This document shows, piece by piece, positions 10,290-20,628 of a DNA stretch of 64,000 nt; within the stretch, counting starts at the first letter, position 1; the number at the start of each line of letters is the position of its first letter. The DNA is taken from the NCBI GenBank assembly GCA_032433765.1, contig JAVIAB010000041.1:77428335-77492334 (forward strand), given 5' to 3'. The notes beneath the pieces are model-generated. The model saw only the letters and a program-made list of their open reading frames with translations, was not told the DNA's origin and searched no databases. This DNA comes from Megaustenia siamemsis. Lineage: Eukaryota; Mollusca; Gastropoda; Stylommatophora; Ariophantidae. Position numbers and translations under genes: made by a program.

Positions 10290-10575
10290 GTCTACTGGGA
10301 ATGTTAATCCCGATTGTATAAAGTCTGTGACGGTGGATGGGGCGGAAGAATCAGAAATTATCAACAGCCCCGAAAGCGAAAACAGCAAAGTGTGTGGTAC
10401 ACAAGAGACATATTCAGGGCACGAAAGAAGAATATGGTTGAAAACCGTCAAAGAGATTGGAGTCTCATCACTTACTATTCCAAAGAAAGCCATGGAGAGC
10501 GGAATGGTGTTCCATGGTAGCCAACCTTCAATACGGAGACGGGCCTCAATGTTGATGATGATAGTTATATATGAT
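10290..10575 (+). mobile_element. LINE 3' end fragment (SGM.HGSQPS family)
   Basis: Split over frames, the plus strand gives PRKRKQQSVWYTRDIFRARK, then SGMVFHGSQPSIRRRASM and a gatgatgat-like end. The last part matches the C-terminus of the minus-strand copy at 33681-33975 (SGMAIHGSQPSLRRR). It is a short dead fragment with frameshifts. Confidence 0.6.
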
Positions 10576-11019
10576 GCTACGATCGTTTTAATGCTCTTCT
10601 TTAGGGCAAGCAACTGTGTAGAGCTAGTGATAGGAGAAATACAGCGTAGAAATATACTAACAAATGTTAATCACTTTCATAAGCTGAAAAAGAACACATA
10701 AACACAGCAGAAAGAGATTCAATAAATTAATGTGAACATGTGAAGCTTAAAGATAATTAGGATAATTCTTGAGCAGTTTGCCGATGACGAAAAATATGGT
10801 TGAAAAAATGTTAAATGAAAATACATTCAATGGTGGTATGAACAAGTCAAAGAAGATGTGAGAAGACACAATAAAAACGACGCATGTATCAACAACAAAC
10901 ATTAATGAGACTAGTAAAACGTTGACAAGCGAAGGAATGTAATGTTATCAAAGATCATTGGGTTGTATGTCCTTAGCAGAACGTGTTCTTATCACGGCCC
11001 GCATGCAGGAAGTTATGTG

Positions 11020-11610
11020 TCTAGTCAATATCAATTGTATGCCTTTGTTTATCGTTTGCATTATATTAGATACTCAAATTAATGTTACTGTGACATTGTG
11101 TTTTGAATGAATCCATTTGCTTTACTTTATTTGAAAGATTTTCCATGATTTTAAACAATATGTTGCTATCGGAGAAGATGCATATCCTCAATAGTATTAC
11201 TTTTACTGACTTAATGGTATTTCGCTATATGGTGTTCATGGTGGTCGGTTCTTGTGCTACCATCGTTAGTCTTTTGTTGTGATTGCCTTCTGGGAAATCT
11301 GCATGCATTGCTGGTTGTTACAGATGCCAGATAATCATAACTTTGTACACTTTCAAGTTCATCATTGTAGATGATCATTTTTGGGTTGGCTTTTTCCTGT
11401 ATACGTTGATATTATTATAGTTGAATGCATATTTAATGAGAGATTTAGCTCTTCACTGAACTTTTAAACCGATCCAATTTGTAATTCCCGTTGTCAGAGA
11501 GGATGGCTATGTTATCACTGAAAATCTCATATATATCACGATGTATCATGGATTCTGATGTTTTGGGCACCAATAGGCTTTTATGTAATCTTTGAGGCAG
11601 TTCTACGTTA
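11020..11610 (-). mobile_element. Degenerate RTE-like RT fragment
   Basis: The minus strand gives interrupted text such as ANPKMIIYNDELESVQSY and DYLASVTTSNACRFPRRQ. It resembles the post-catalytic RT region seen in the copy at 33050-33540 (VEGIDMETVQSNNYLGHTIT). Many stops are present. It is very old or heavily mutated. Confidence 0.5.
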
Positions 11611-12019
11611 CATTCCCTACGTTTCTCAGAGGTGTCTCATGTTACAGATGTGGCTCCGGGTATCCTACTATGTCTGATGCCAGCAGGAATCCCATAACTT
11701 CCCTGTTGCAATTGCCATTCTTTACTCTTCATGATGATCATTAAGAACATTTTACTGGCGTGGATTGTCTCAACATTCGCCTGGTTGTATATACCAGACA
11801 TCAAGTCTTGATACACGCATGACCAAACATGATAGATATTTATGCTGTTTTCTTTTCTTAGAGACCATTTCATGTTTCCTAATGTCAAGCGTTGTTTGTA
11901 AATGCTGTCAAAAGTCACTGAATAGATGGGGCAGATGCTTTCAGAAGCGATAACATTTTTGTTATAGTTGTCCATATGTTACGATTCCAGGTTGTCTCGT
12001 GACAATTGCTCAGACCATT

Positions 12020-12160
12020 TTGGTCTCATATTTCATTATACTTATTTCATATTTCACTGTACTTAATTCATATTTCACTATGCTTATTTCATATTTTGGT
12101 GTACTTATTTCATATTTCACTTATTACTTATAAGATAAATTATAATATAACTTATTTCAT
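12020..12160. repeat. AT-rich short tandem repeat
   Basis: Imperfect copies of a unit of about 25 bp, around catatttcactgtacttatt, repeated about five times. Confidence 0.6.
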
Positions 12161-12454
12161 ATAGAACTTAAATTATTTAATGTTTCCCTATCGACTGTAG
12201 TAAACCCGTCCAGAGAACCATACGATGGGCAGTATGGGTTGTATTGTCCGCTAGCTAACCATCCACACACTCCGCTCATTTCTTTAAACTACATACCTTA
12301 TTGTGCTCAATACTTTATTCTTCCAACAGTTTCTTTTCGGCTCACATTTTATTCTTTTGAAGCATCCACTTCAACAGTCCCATCTCCATGTATCTAAATC
12401 TTTTCTGCTGTGACTTCAAATGATGAAGCTGAATAATCATTTTTCATCATCTAT

Positions 12455-13600
12455 CATTGATGCCTCGAGGGGCGAGGCAACCCATATGGGCGATCAGGCG
12501 AACATTTAAAGTGAATCGATTGTCGCTGTCAGAGAAACATGACACCAAGTCGGTAAATAGGACATCAGCCTTACCTAGACGACCCTGGGAGTTGAAGTGG
12601 GATGCTACGTGGGTGCCTGAATCACGATGATTGATGTCATATAGCTTTTCAGGGAATGAATCCCGATATGGCGTCCAGATTCATCAATGTAGGTAAACTT
12701 ACATCGCTTACATATGATGGCATAAATAATGTTGCTCGATGTACAAGTGAATCTCTCTCTGACCTAAAAAAGACCATTGAGGAATAGAAACATATCTGAC
12801 TGGAGGTCGTGGTTGCAAGTATTGCATATGCTGCTCGATCGCTCCCCGATGGCTGTGGGGGGGGGGGGGGGGTGAAAAGGACGGCGGCTCTTAACAAGCA
12901 TGTCACGAAGTTTGCGATCACACTTGAAGGTCATTAATGGTGGGTCAGGTAAGAGAAGGCGGGTAGGTAAGTAATTTCGGTGAATGGGGATATATCGGTG
13001 AATGGGGATATATCGGTGAATGGGGATATATCGGTGAATGGGGATAGATCGGTGAATGGGGATATATCGGTGAATAGGGATAGATCGGTGAATGGGAATA
13101 TATCGGTGAATGGGGATATATCGGTGAATGGGGATAGATCGGTGAATGGGGATATATCGGTGAATGGGGATATATCGGTGAATGGGGATAGATCGGTGAA
13201 TGGGGATAGATCGGTGAATGATCCTAATCACCGAGTAGTGGTGAGGGTGTAGGGTAAGGACGAGCACTACTCCGTCAGCGGGGGGACGGGGGCGAGCAGT
13301 ATGGCGTGAGGTGCCGAGAACCCGTCGGAGTGCAGGCTGGAGAGCTGCATCAGGATTGAGGCGTCGGCGAAAGAAGTCGAGCATCAGGTGGGCATTATGT
13401 AGGAAATTGTCATCGCCCTGGCAAAGGAGACGAAGCCTCGGGAGTTGCGAATAGGGAAGTGAGTTCTTTCAGGATGTCAGGTAAGAAGAGTCGTAGCGGA
13501 GGAAGCAGTGGGAGGCATTAGGTTTGTAGAAGACCGTGGTGAGTAGACAAGAGACAACTAAGGAAACTGTGACGTCTAGGAAAGATACAGAGGAGGTGGA
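12455..13600 (-). mobile_element. Penelope-like element (copy 2), 5'-truncated, with in-frame repeat expansion
   Basis: The minus-strand ORF (13384-12764) reads LDFFRRR, ALRRVLGTSRHTA and HHYSVIRI, then an expanded IPIHRY-type repeat. It continues with RLLLPDPPLMTFKCDRKLRD, a proline run and CNTCNH. In another frame come TCTSSNIIYAIICKRC and KFTYIDESG. This is the RT thumb/linker region followed by the GIY-YIG endonuclease of Penelope-like elements; the YIG triplet is YID here. The RT catalytic region is absent (truncated near 13600). The low-coordinate end near 12455 matches that of copy 1 near 21748. Dead copy. Confidence 0.82.
12978..13224. repeat. 18-bp minisatellite inside the Penelope ORF, 14 copies
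   Basis: The unit ggggatatatcggtgaat (with gatagat variants) repeats without indels, so on the minus strand it adds six codons each time (IPIHRY or IPIHRS). Penelope copy 1 has a single counterpart, HRYLPI, at the same place. The array therefore arose by expanding one codon block of the element. Confidence 0.9.
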
Positions 13601-13604
13601 TGAC

Positions 13605-14925
13605 AACTCACTTCATCAATTGTTTTATATTTTTTTCAGTTTACTTTTATCATTCACAAAATAGTTTAACAATAATTACCTATCAAATAATGAAGAATGT
13701 TAAACATGATTTCATTTTAACTATTTGAAGATGGGAAGCTTCGCAAATTTGTATGCGAATATTTGCCTAATAGATGTTATTTAGGAGTTGGAAGGGTCCG
13801 CTTGGTTTGTTCTCTCTTTTACGTTTCAAAATATCGTGTCCCCTAACTTGGAGTAAAGCCAAATCTTGAATCAGATTTATTTATCACAATTAACTGTATT
13901 AGTTGTGTTTTCATAGTCATGTCACTACGTGCTTATAGTCTCTGCTGCATTCTACAAGTGGTCTTGTTGAAACATCTGTAACAATATTGATACACATTCA
14001 ATTTATCAACATTGGCTCATTAAGGGATCTCGTAGACTTAGTTTAATGCATAAAACATGTTTATATTTCACTGTGGTTAGTGAAATGAGATTAGGAATAA
14101 AAATAATAAGAATCTGTGCCGGATAAATGTGTAAGTGGGTGATTAAGTCTGTAGTGGAAACAGTCAACACATAAAGTTATTGTAAAGCTGGAATAACAAC
14201 AGGTGGGATCATACTATAGTTTAACTACTGCTGTGTTGCAACTCTTACTTGGAGATGAACTCTTCTTAGTGGCTTATTGAAAACATTTAAAAAAGAAAAT
14301 AGTCAAATGTTTGGGCCCGGCGACAGGTTTCGTGGCCGTTAGAAACAAAATAGACATTTGTGTCCAATCTTAATCTAGGGACACATTCCAACAACTAAAT
14401 AAGGACGTGTAATATCTGTGTGGGAGGAAATATCTATCTCAGAAGACAATAATTTGTCACCAACTGAATTGTACTGGTAGTGAGATTGGGGAAGGTTTTC
14501 TGCATTTTATTGAGATTTACAAACAGGGGCAAATATTATCTCCAAATATGGACAGTTGTAGGTGGAGTATTGTCTAAAGAAACGTGTCAATTTCCCCCCC
14601 CCCCCCACCTGTGTTTCTAATGGTAGTTTTCACTTCCCTGTAAGACACTGTCATATGAAATTGCGCTTTGGGTGTGACATAAAATGGCGTTTCTTTTTCT
14701 GCCTGGAAGAGAGAAAGTGTAATTACAAAATGCTGTGTGTTTCTGTATGAGGATTCTTTGGTGGAATATACCAAGCTCAAGGCGTATCGACGTGCTCAAG
14801 AGATGCATGACTACGTTTAGCCAGTCTTTAATGTGGGAACGGGGTCTAGACAATACCCACTTTCAGCAACAACGACAACTAGAAGTTGATAAACGTGTAA
14901 GAAAAAAAAAGTTGAAGTGCTGCTA
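13605..14925. other. No gene recognised; C-homopolymer near 14595
   Basis: AT-rich with short chance ORFs. A run of about 12 C (14595-14607) accounts for the proline stretch in one of them. No element end or splice-flanked exon is visible. Confidence 0.45.
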
Positions 14926-14929
14926 GATT

Positions 14930-15545
14930 TAAAGTATGTATGTATTACATACTAGAACTGTGCCTCAATAAAGTCGGCCCATTCTTAATGTGATACTGTG
15001 CGGTGCCAATATAATGATTTTGCAAGAAGTACTTCTTGGTGATAGGACAGTTAGTGCCCCTGGATTTCACTGTTTCTGCAACAGACTACACCTTGGACAC
15101 GTCATCCCTGTACGAAACAACATGGTGGCAGTTGAGGTTGATATGTCTGCGTGGGACAGTGAAGACTTTCAGGTACACGCGTCTAGGATGCAGAACCCAT
15201 TTCCTTTCATTGTTATAAATGTGTATGCCTGCAACGGGGAGGTGAACAAACAACAATGGCAGAATCTCTTCGCTTTTGGGCATGAGAACGCCATTTTCTG
15301 CGGAGACTGTAATGCTAGAATCAGCCAGTGTGGTTGTGTTATAACCAACAAGCAGGGCAAAACCTAGAGGATGCACTCGTGTCGGCCCATTTAGTGTGCT
15401 TCAATAATGAAAGGTCAAGCAGAATGCCCGTTCAAGTGTGAGATTGATAGTGTCATAGACCCGACGCTGGTGTCTTCCATCTTCACCACTGTATGCATGT
15501 GAAATCTACTAGGATTCCATGGAAGTGATCACTATACATCTGTCT
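14930..15545 (+). pseudogene. LINE endonuclease domain fragment
   Basis: The plus strand reads IMILQEVLLGDRTVSAPGF, PFIVINVYACNGEV, FGHENAIFCGDCNARI and, after a stop, IDPTLVSSIFTTVC and GFHGSDHYTSVF. These are the ordered motifs of a LINE endonuclease: QE near the start, INVYACNG, GDxNAR and SDHY. The element type differs from the RTE family and may belong with the RNase H LINE at 41700. Stops follow NKQGKT, and the RT is absent. Confidence 0.75.
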
Positions 15546-15720
15546 TTATAAGTGATAAAGGCAGAAATAGAAGATAGAAAAACACGCTCGGTACCTTTTA
15601 TTATGAGATCTGAAAACAGACCAAGGCGTCATTAGCCAAATCATACCTTTTTTTTCGTATATTTAGACGACCATGCCAGTCAGGCATATTTTTATAAACA
15701 TAGTTACTGTCATAAAAACA

Positions 15721-16033
15721 TTAGCTCTTTCAGTACGGAAAGTTTTTTATTGATGCAAGCGAAGAGATTTCAGAGACAAAATTGTTTATCGTTTTAAGAG
15801 TACATCTACCTATTTATATTTCTCTAACATACAACATATTATATATCAATTTTTATAAATAATTGAACAAGTTATTAGATTTCACAATAAACATGATGAT
15901 ATAATACATGTGGAAATAATATTTTTTTATAACGGTTCACTAATCAATTTGAGAGTGACGCACTGTGCGGCGAAACATACGTTGCTGAAATCGGCTTAAC
16001 GCACAGTGCGGCGAAACGTACGGAAAGAGTTAA
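15721..16033. mobile_element. Candidate MITE with ~16-bp terminal inverted repeats
   Basis: The left end ttagctctttcagtac (15721-15736) and the reverse complement of the right end (16018-16033, ttaactctttccgtac) match at 14 of 16 positions. The right end finishes in TTAA, which would fit a piggyBac-type target, but the left has TTAG. The right part holds two near copies of a cgcactgtgcggcgaaac block. There is no coding capacity. Confidence 0.4.
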
Positions 16034-16370
16034 GTATTTAGCCTGTTCTTTTCTTTGTGATCACTTATAAGAATAAGAAGGGATGGCTGAGATACCCTTT
16101 CTTTTATCAATTTGAATCTTGTCTTCTAACGGCAGAGTTGAGAAAAGTTTTTTTTTTTTTCCAGTAGTTGATAAATAGTATCACACATTTCATTGTAATT
16201 ACTCACTACACGTAGCACAAATATAACTAACACACGGTCACAACTTCACTAACAGAAACACCACAAATAACGTTAAAATACTGCAAATAAGGAAAAAGAG
16301 AAAATAAAACACAATTATTCAAATTTCGACAAAAATGAATATGACAGAAGAAACACCAAAGTAGGTGCAG
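16034..16370. other. No gene recognised
   Basis: AT-rich spacer between the MITE candidate and the shared leader; it contains a T homopolymer near 16150. Confidence 0.4.
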
Positions 16371-16610
16371 ATGACGTCATGGAACGCACCAAAATGGCAG
16401 CTTATTTATATTCGAGCTATGGACTAAGCAATGTTTACATTGAACAACACGATATATGTTATTGCAGCGAGTTGGCAGATTTTTGAAAATGTTTTCAAGG
16501 GTTTGAACATAAATGTTTGTTCACAGTTCGTTAACCTTCGCTGTAGATAAAGTCGTTAATTCGATGGCTTCGTTTCGGACGTTTGGTAGCTAAGGACCTA
16601 ACTTGTGCAA
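16371..16610 (+). promoter_or_regulatory. Shared 5' leader, copy C, with CRE-like motif
   Basis: It begins atgacgtcat (a perfect CRE core TGACGTCA at 16372-16379) followed by caccaaaatggcagc, a YY1-like motif. It then continues for about 240 bp with clear similarity to the leaders at 22921-23160 and 60166-60410. The homology ends at cctaacttgtgcaaacggatgg, the codons LTCANGW that begin the EGF domain in the other two copies. Here a different coding segment follows. Promoter function is inferred from motifs only. Confidence 0.6.
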
Positions 16611-16729
16611 ACGGATGGCATTGGCAAGGATCATTTTGAATCTATGAAGTGAGCTCATTTTGTGTTTAACTCAAAAGCATATGTGCTTTTTAACCAAAGA
16701 CTTTTTTTGGGGGGACTCAATGAAGATAT

Positions 16730-17528
16730 CCCCGATGGAAGAATAAACTGTACTATTAGTCCCATAAATGATTCGCTTCCAGAGGTTTATGATGTAAACA
16801 AAGCAGTTTTGTCATTGCAAGTGAATAATGTCCACACCTATAATTGGTCAGGATTGTGTAGCAGCAGCAGCTTTATAGCGAACACAGAAAACATCACAGG
16901 ATTGTGCTGTTCTGAAACAGCTATGCCATGCTACCCTAGAATTGCCTTTAATGGGATTACTGTGACCACAAACCACTCTCCATGTGTGTGCCACATATTT
17001 ACACCCCAGAAAGAAATACTGAATATAACAACATCATGTGCCGTCTGTGATATTAATGACCAACAACCAGGAGCCTCCAGTATGATTGATACAACTGTTG
17101 CACCAAGCATTTCATCAGCAGAGCCAGATCTATGGAATGTTAATCTGACATTGTTCTTGAATGATATCCAAGTTAATGAGACATCAGAATCGTGTGGCGG
17201 CAGCTACAAGAAGGGAGCGGAGAACATCAAGTTCTGCTGCTATAAAGGAGACTTGCCTTGCTATCCCAGAATTGCCTTAAATATCATCACTGTAGTTGAA
17301 AACTTCTCCACTTGTGTAAACTACACATTCACATCTAAGAGTCAATCAGTGAAGATCACAAAATCATATTCTCTCTGTGGTTTTACTAACTACAGGTCAT
17401 GTGGCTTCTGTTGGATTGGAAATGATAACTTACCACCACTGTGTGTCTATATGTTTGGAATTGGAGTCATCAATGTCGGCCTAACATCATCAAGTGCTAT
17501 GACGATCATCATTTTCGGGAGGACGTGA
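16730..17528 (+). CDS. Cysteine-rich extracellular-type ORF with two copies of an unrecognised domain (unit 1)
   Basis: The frame is open from about 16662 to 17528, but no ATG starts it. From INCTISPIND onward there are two related segments of about 85 residues. Segment A has GLCCSETAMPCYPRIAFNGI; segment B has FCCYKGDLPCYPRIALN. Both continue ITV, a short N-glycosylatable step, CV..FT and a lysine/threonine strand ending in Cys. At least ten N-x-S/T sites and paired cysteines suggest a secreted or cell-surface beta-sandwich. It lies downstream of the shared leader without introns, so it looks like part of a processed or chimeric copy. I do not recognise the domain and propose no function. 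Confidence 0.5.
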
Positions 17529-17629
17529 ACTCCCATGGTATATGGTGGATAGGCGGCAGGAACCATTGAAGGCTATGTCTGAAAAGTGTTCCTTCTTGCA
17601 GTTTCCTCATATTCCAAGTCCGGCTTGTT

Positions 17630-17710
17630 GCAGGAGCTACTGAGTTAAGTGCGCTGTGCACACCGTGAGCTGTGTGTCTCATCCGTTTTGATCCTGCTTC
17701 GATATCCCGC
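17630..17710 (+). mobile_element. Possible tRNA-like SINE head (also at 18860)
   Basis: gctactgagttaagtgc resembles an A box and gttttgatcctgcttc resembles the B box of the SINE at 32540-32715. The expected T-rich tail does not follow. Because it lies in the 1231-bp unit it occurs twice. Weak call. Confidence 0.3.
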
Positions 17711-17960
17711 TTGTTTACGATGAATGATGATATCGTATGACAGGGAACAGTTGGCTGTGTTCACTTTCTGCGCGGTTTTGCCTTATGTCTTTTGGCGTGT
17801 GCTGAGACTGCTACGATGGGGACTACAGTTACCTTTCTTTGTTTGGGAGATGAGTTAGTAATTCGGATGATTCCACTGGCACGGGCGGTTGAGCAATTAT
17901 GGATTTTAATTCGTTTGCTGTGAAACCGAGGCCTTCCATAACCAATAACCAATAACCAAT

Positions 17961-18675
17961 CCCCGATGGAAGAATAAATTGTACTATTAGTCCCATAAAT
18001 GATTCGCTTCCAGAGGTTTATGATGTAAACAAAGCAGTTTTGTCATTGCAAGTGAATAATGTCCACACCTATAATTGGTCAGGATTGTGTAGCAGCAGCA
18101 GCTTTATAGCGATCACAGAAAACATCACAGGATTGTGCTGTTCTGAAACAGCTATGCCATGCTACCCTAGAATTGCCTTTAATGGGATTACTGTGACCAC
18201 AAACCACTCTCCATGTGTGTGCCACATATATACACCCCAGAAAGAAACACTAAATATAACAACATCATGTGCCGTCTGTGATATTAATGACCACAGACCA
18301 GGAGCCTCCAGTATGGTTGATACAACTGTTGCACCAAGCATTTCATCAGCAGAGCCATATCTATGGAATGTTAATCTGACATTGTTCTTGAAAGATGTCC
18401 AAGTTAATGAGACATCAGAATCGTGTGGCGGCAGGTACAAGAAGGGAGCGGAGAACATCAAGTTCTGCTGCTATAAATTAGACTTGCCTTGCTATCCCAG
18501 AATTGCCTTAAATGGGATCACTGTAGTTGAAAACTTCTCCTCTTGTGTAAACTACACATTCACATCTAAGAGTGAATCAGTGAAGGTCACAAAATCATAT
18601 TCTCTCTGTGGTTTTACTAACTACAGGTCATGTGGCTTCTGTTGGATTGGACATGATAACTTACCACCACTGTGA
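17961..18675 (+). CDS. Second copy of the two-domain cysteine-rich ORF (unit 2)
   Basis: Nearly identical to unit 1 and open in the same frame from PDGRINCTIS to LPPL then TGA (18673-18675). In unit 1 the stop is replaced by Cys and the frame runs on to 17528. I count about 16 amino-acid differences and two silent changes between the copies, several as clustered multi-base changes (GGA to TTA, ATC to GGG). The leader is absent here because the tandem duplication starts inside the ORF's 5' side. No ATG at the expected position, so expression is doubtful. Confidence 0.5.
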
Positions 18676-19302
18676 CTCTATATGTTTGGAATTGGAGTCA
18701 TCAATGATGGCCTAACATCATCAAGTGCTATGACGATCATCGTTTTCGGGAGGACGTGAACTCCCATGGTATATGGTGGATAGGCGGCAGGAACCATTGA
18801 AGGCTATGTATGAAAAGTGTTCCTTCTTGCAGTTTCCTCATATCCCAAGTCCGGTTTGTTGCAGGAGCTACTGAGTTAAGTGCTCTGTGCACACCGTGAG
18901 CTGTGTGTCTCATCCGTTTTGATCCTGCTTCGATATCCCGCTTGTTTACGATGAATGATGATATCGTATGACAGGGAACAGTTGGCTGTGTTCACTTTCT
19001 GCGCGGTTTCGCCTGATGTCTTTTTGCGTGTGCTGAGACTGCTACGATGGGGACTACAGTTACCTTTCTTTGTTTGGGAGATGAGTTAGTAATTCGGATG
19101 ATTCCACTGGCACGGGCGGTTGAGCAATTATGGATTTTAATTCGTTTGCTGTGATACCAAGGCCTTCCATAACCAATAACCAATAACACCAAGGTAGCTC
19201 TTTAGCGAACTTACTTAAATATACTAGCTTATTGCTTGTCTATATTATAATGTTTAGACAGCCGGGCTTCGCAAATAGTCTATCTAGCCTAGAATATACG
19301 CC

Positions 19303-19325
19303 TTTATATATATATATATATATAT
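19303..19325. repeat. (TA)n microsatellite
   Basis: About eleven TA steps in an AT-rich spacer. Confidence 0.8.
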
Positions 19326-19904
19326 GAGCTTGTGTACGTTTTGTTGAACAGTGTTTCAAGTATACGACAACCTTTTTGGGGGAAATGATAATATTTCGGA
19401 CTTATTGTTTACGTCACTCCACATCAGCAATGTTCAAGAATCTACTAGTTATATTCATTATCCATGTATCTGATGGCCTCAGGGTATATATTGCCGCATC
19501 CTGTATATATTTTTATAATTTTGTTTTGTTTTGTCAAAGACAATATGGCATTACTCAACGTCATTTGGGGTTGCTGAATGTTTCGGTGGAATTGCTTTGA
19601 TTTTTCATCTTTCTTTTTAATTTAAAAGATATCGTACTTCTCGCTGTTTGTAGATTGCTTAACAATGTAAGATGAGCTTTCCATTTTCTAAGGTTGTCAC
19701 AGAGATTCCAGTGACATTTTGTTGGATGAGGTAGTTAAGGCCTTCAAGCACATTGTGACGACTTTGTTTAACAACTGACATCATGGATGTCCGTTTCAGC
19801 ATTTTCTGACGTTGCCTTGATTCTACTTCCTACAATGTAATTTTCTGTACTTGGGGATGAAAAGATGGTGGTTTAAAAAAGGTATTTCTAAACAGAGAGC
19901 CAGT
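19326..19904. other. No gene recognised
   Basis: AT-rich sequence. One 74-codon frame (19376-19600) has hydrophobic stretches but no splice signals or homologue that I recognise. Confidence 0.4.
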
Positions 19905-20040
19905 AGTGGGGTGTGACTTACACTTCTACAAGGTATGGTGACAGCTTTACAAAACAGGAACACAACAAAATACTGACGTTTCGGCCTACATGCGACCTTC
20001 TTCAGAAGACGAGGACACCGACAATAAACGGTGAGGCTCA
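19905..20040 (-). mobile_element. Penelope-type terminal repeat with hammerhead-like core
   Basis: On the minus strand it reads cttctgaagaaggtcgcatg followed by taggccgaaacgtcag, then attttgttgtgttcctg and a segment ending caccataccttgtag. Related copies lie at 25655-25735 and 57700-57835 on the plus strand. CTGAAGA, a GGTC/GGCC stem and GAAA match the catalytic core pattern of hammerhead ribozymes known from Penelope-like elements. Helices I and III could not be confirmed. Confidence 0.5.
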
Positions 20041-20055
20041 GATAACTATTACTAC

Positions 20056-20628
20056 ATATGAGATGATTAAGTTAGGGAGAGGTGGATGAGAGATGGGATG
20101 ATGAGATGATTAAGTTAGGGAGAGGTGGATGAGAGATGGGATGATGAGATGATTAAGTTAGGGAGAGGTGGATGAGAGATGGGATGAAGAGATGATTAAG
20201 TTAGGGAGAGGTGGATGAGAGATGGGATGATGAGATGATTAAGTTAGGGAGAGGTGGATGAGAGATGGGATGATGAGATGATTAAGTTAGGGAGAGGTGG
20301 ATGAGAGATGGGATGATGAGATGATTAAGTTAGGGAGAGGTGGATGAGAGATGGGATGATGAGATGATTAAGTTAGGGAGAGGTAGATGAGAGATGGGAT
20401 GATGAGATGATTAAGTTAGGGAGAGGTGGATGAGAGATGGGATGAAGAGATGATTAAGTTAGGGAGAGGTGGATGAGAGATGGGATGATGAGATGATTAA
20501 GTTAGGGAGAGGTGGATGAGAGATGGGATGATGAGATGATTAAGTTAGGGAGAGGTGGATGAGAGATGGGATGATGAGATGATTAAGTTAGGGAGAGGTG
20601 GATGAGAGATGGGATGATGAGATGAGAA
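20056..20628. repeat. 43-bp minisatellite, 13 copies
   Basis: The unit contains agatgattaagttaggg and agaggtggatgagagatggg; copies start at 20061, 20104, 20147 and so on to 20577. There are very few variants (an occasional gaaga or gtaga), so the array is young or homogenised. It lies between a Penelope-type terminal piece and the Penelope ORF. Confidence 0.92.

Larger units (their letters stand above)
16730..19191. repeat. Tandem duplication of a 1231-bp unit
   Basis: ccccgatggaagaataaa occurs at 16730 and 17961. The match continues through the ORF and a roughly 510-bp noncoding tail ending in ccaataaccaataac repeats (about 17945 and 19175). Divergence is a few percent in both coding and noncoding parts by my reading. 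The junction lies in the aaccaat repeats. Confidence 0.9.

Noticed and set aside
12980..13252. 90-codon plus frame of repeated SVNGDI/R
   Set aside because: It is the antisense reading of the 18-bp minisatellite; the minus strand carries the Penelope frame.
16371..16610. Leader as the first exon of the spliced receptor gene
   Set aside because: The region upstream of the real exon 1 (29760) shows no CRE motif or leader similarity, so the leader belongs to a different subfamily.
17761..17952. Basic minus frame STARASGIIRITNSSPKQRK (also 18992-19192)
   Set aside because: It looks somewhat protein-like and occurs in both tandem units, but I recognise no family and it lies in their noncoding tail; not called as a gene.
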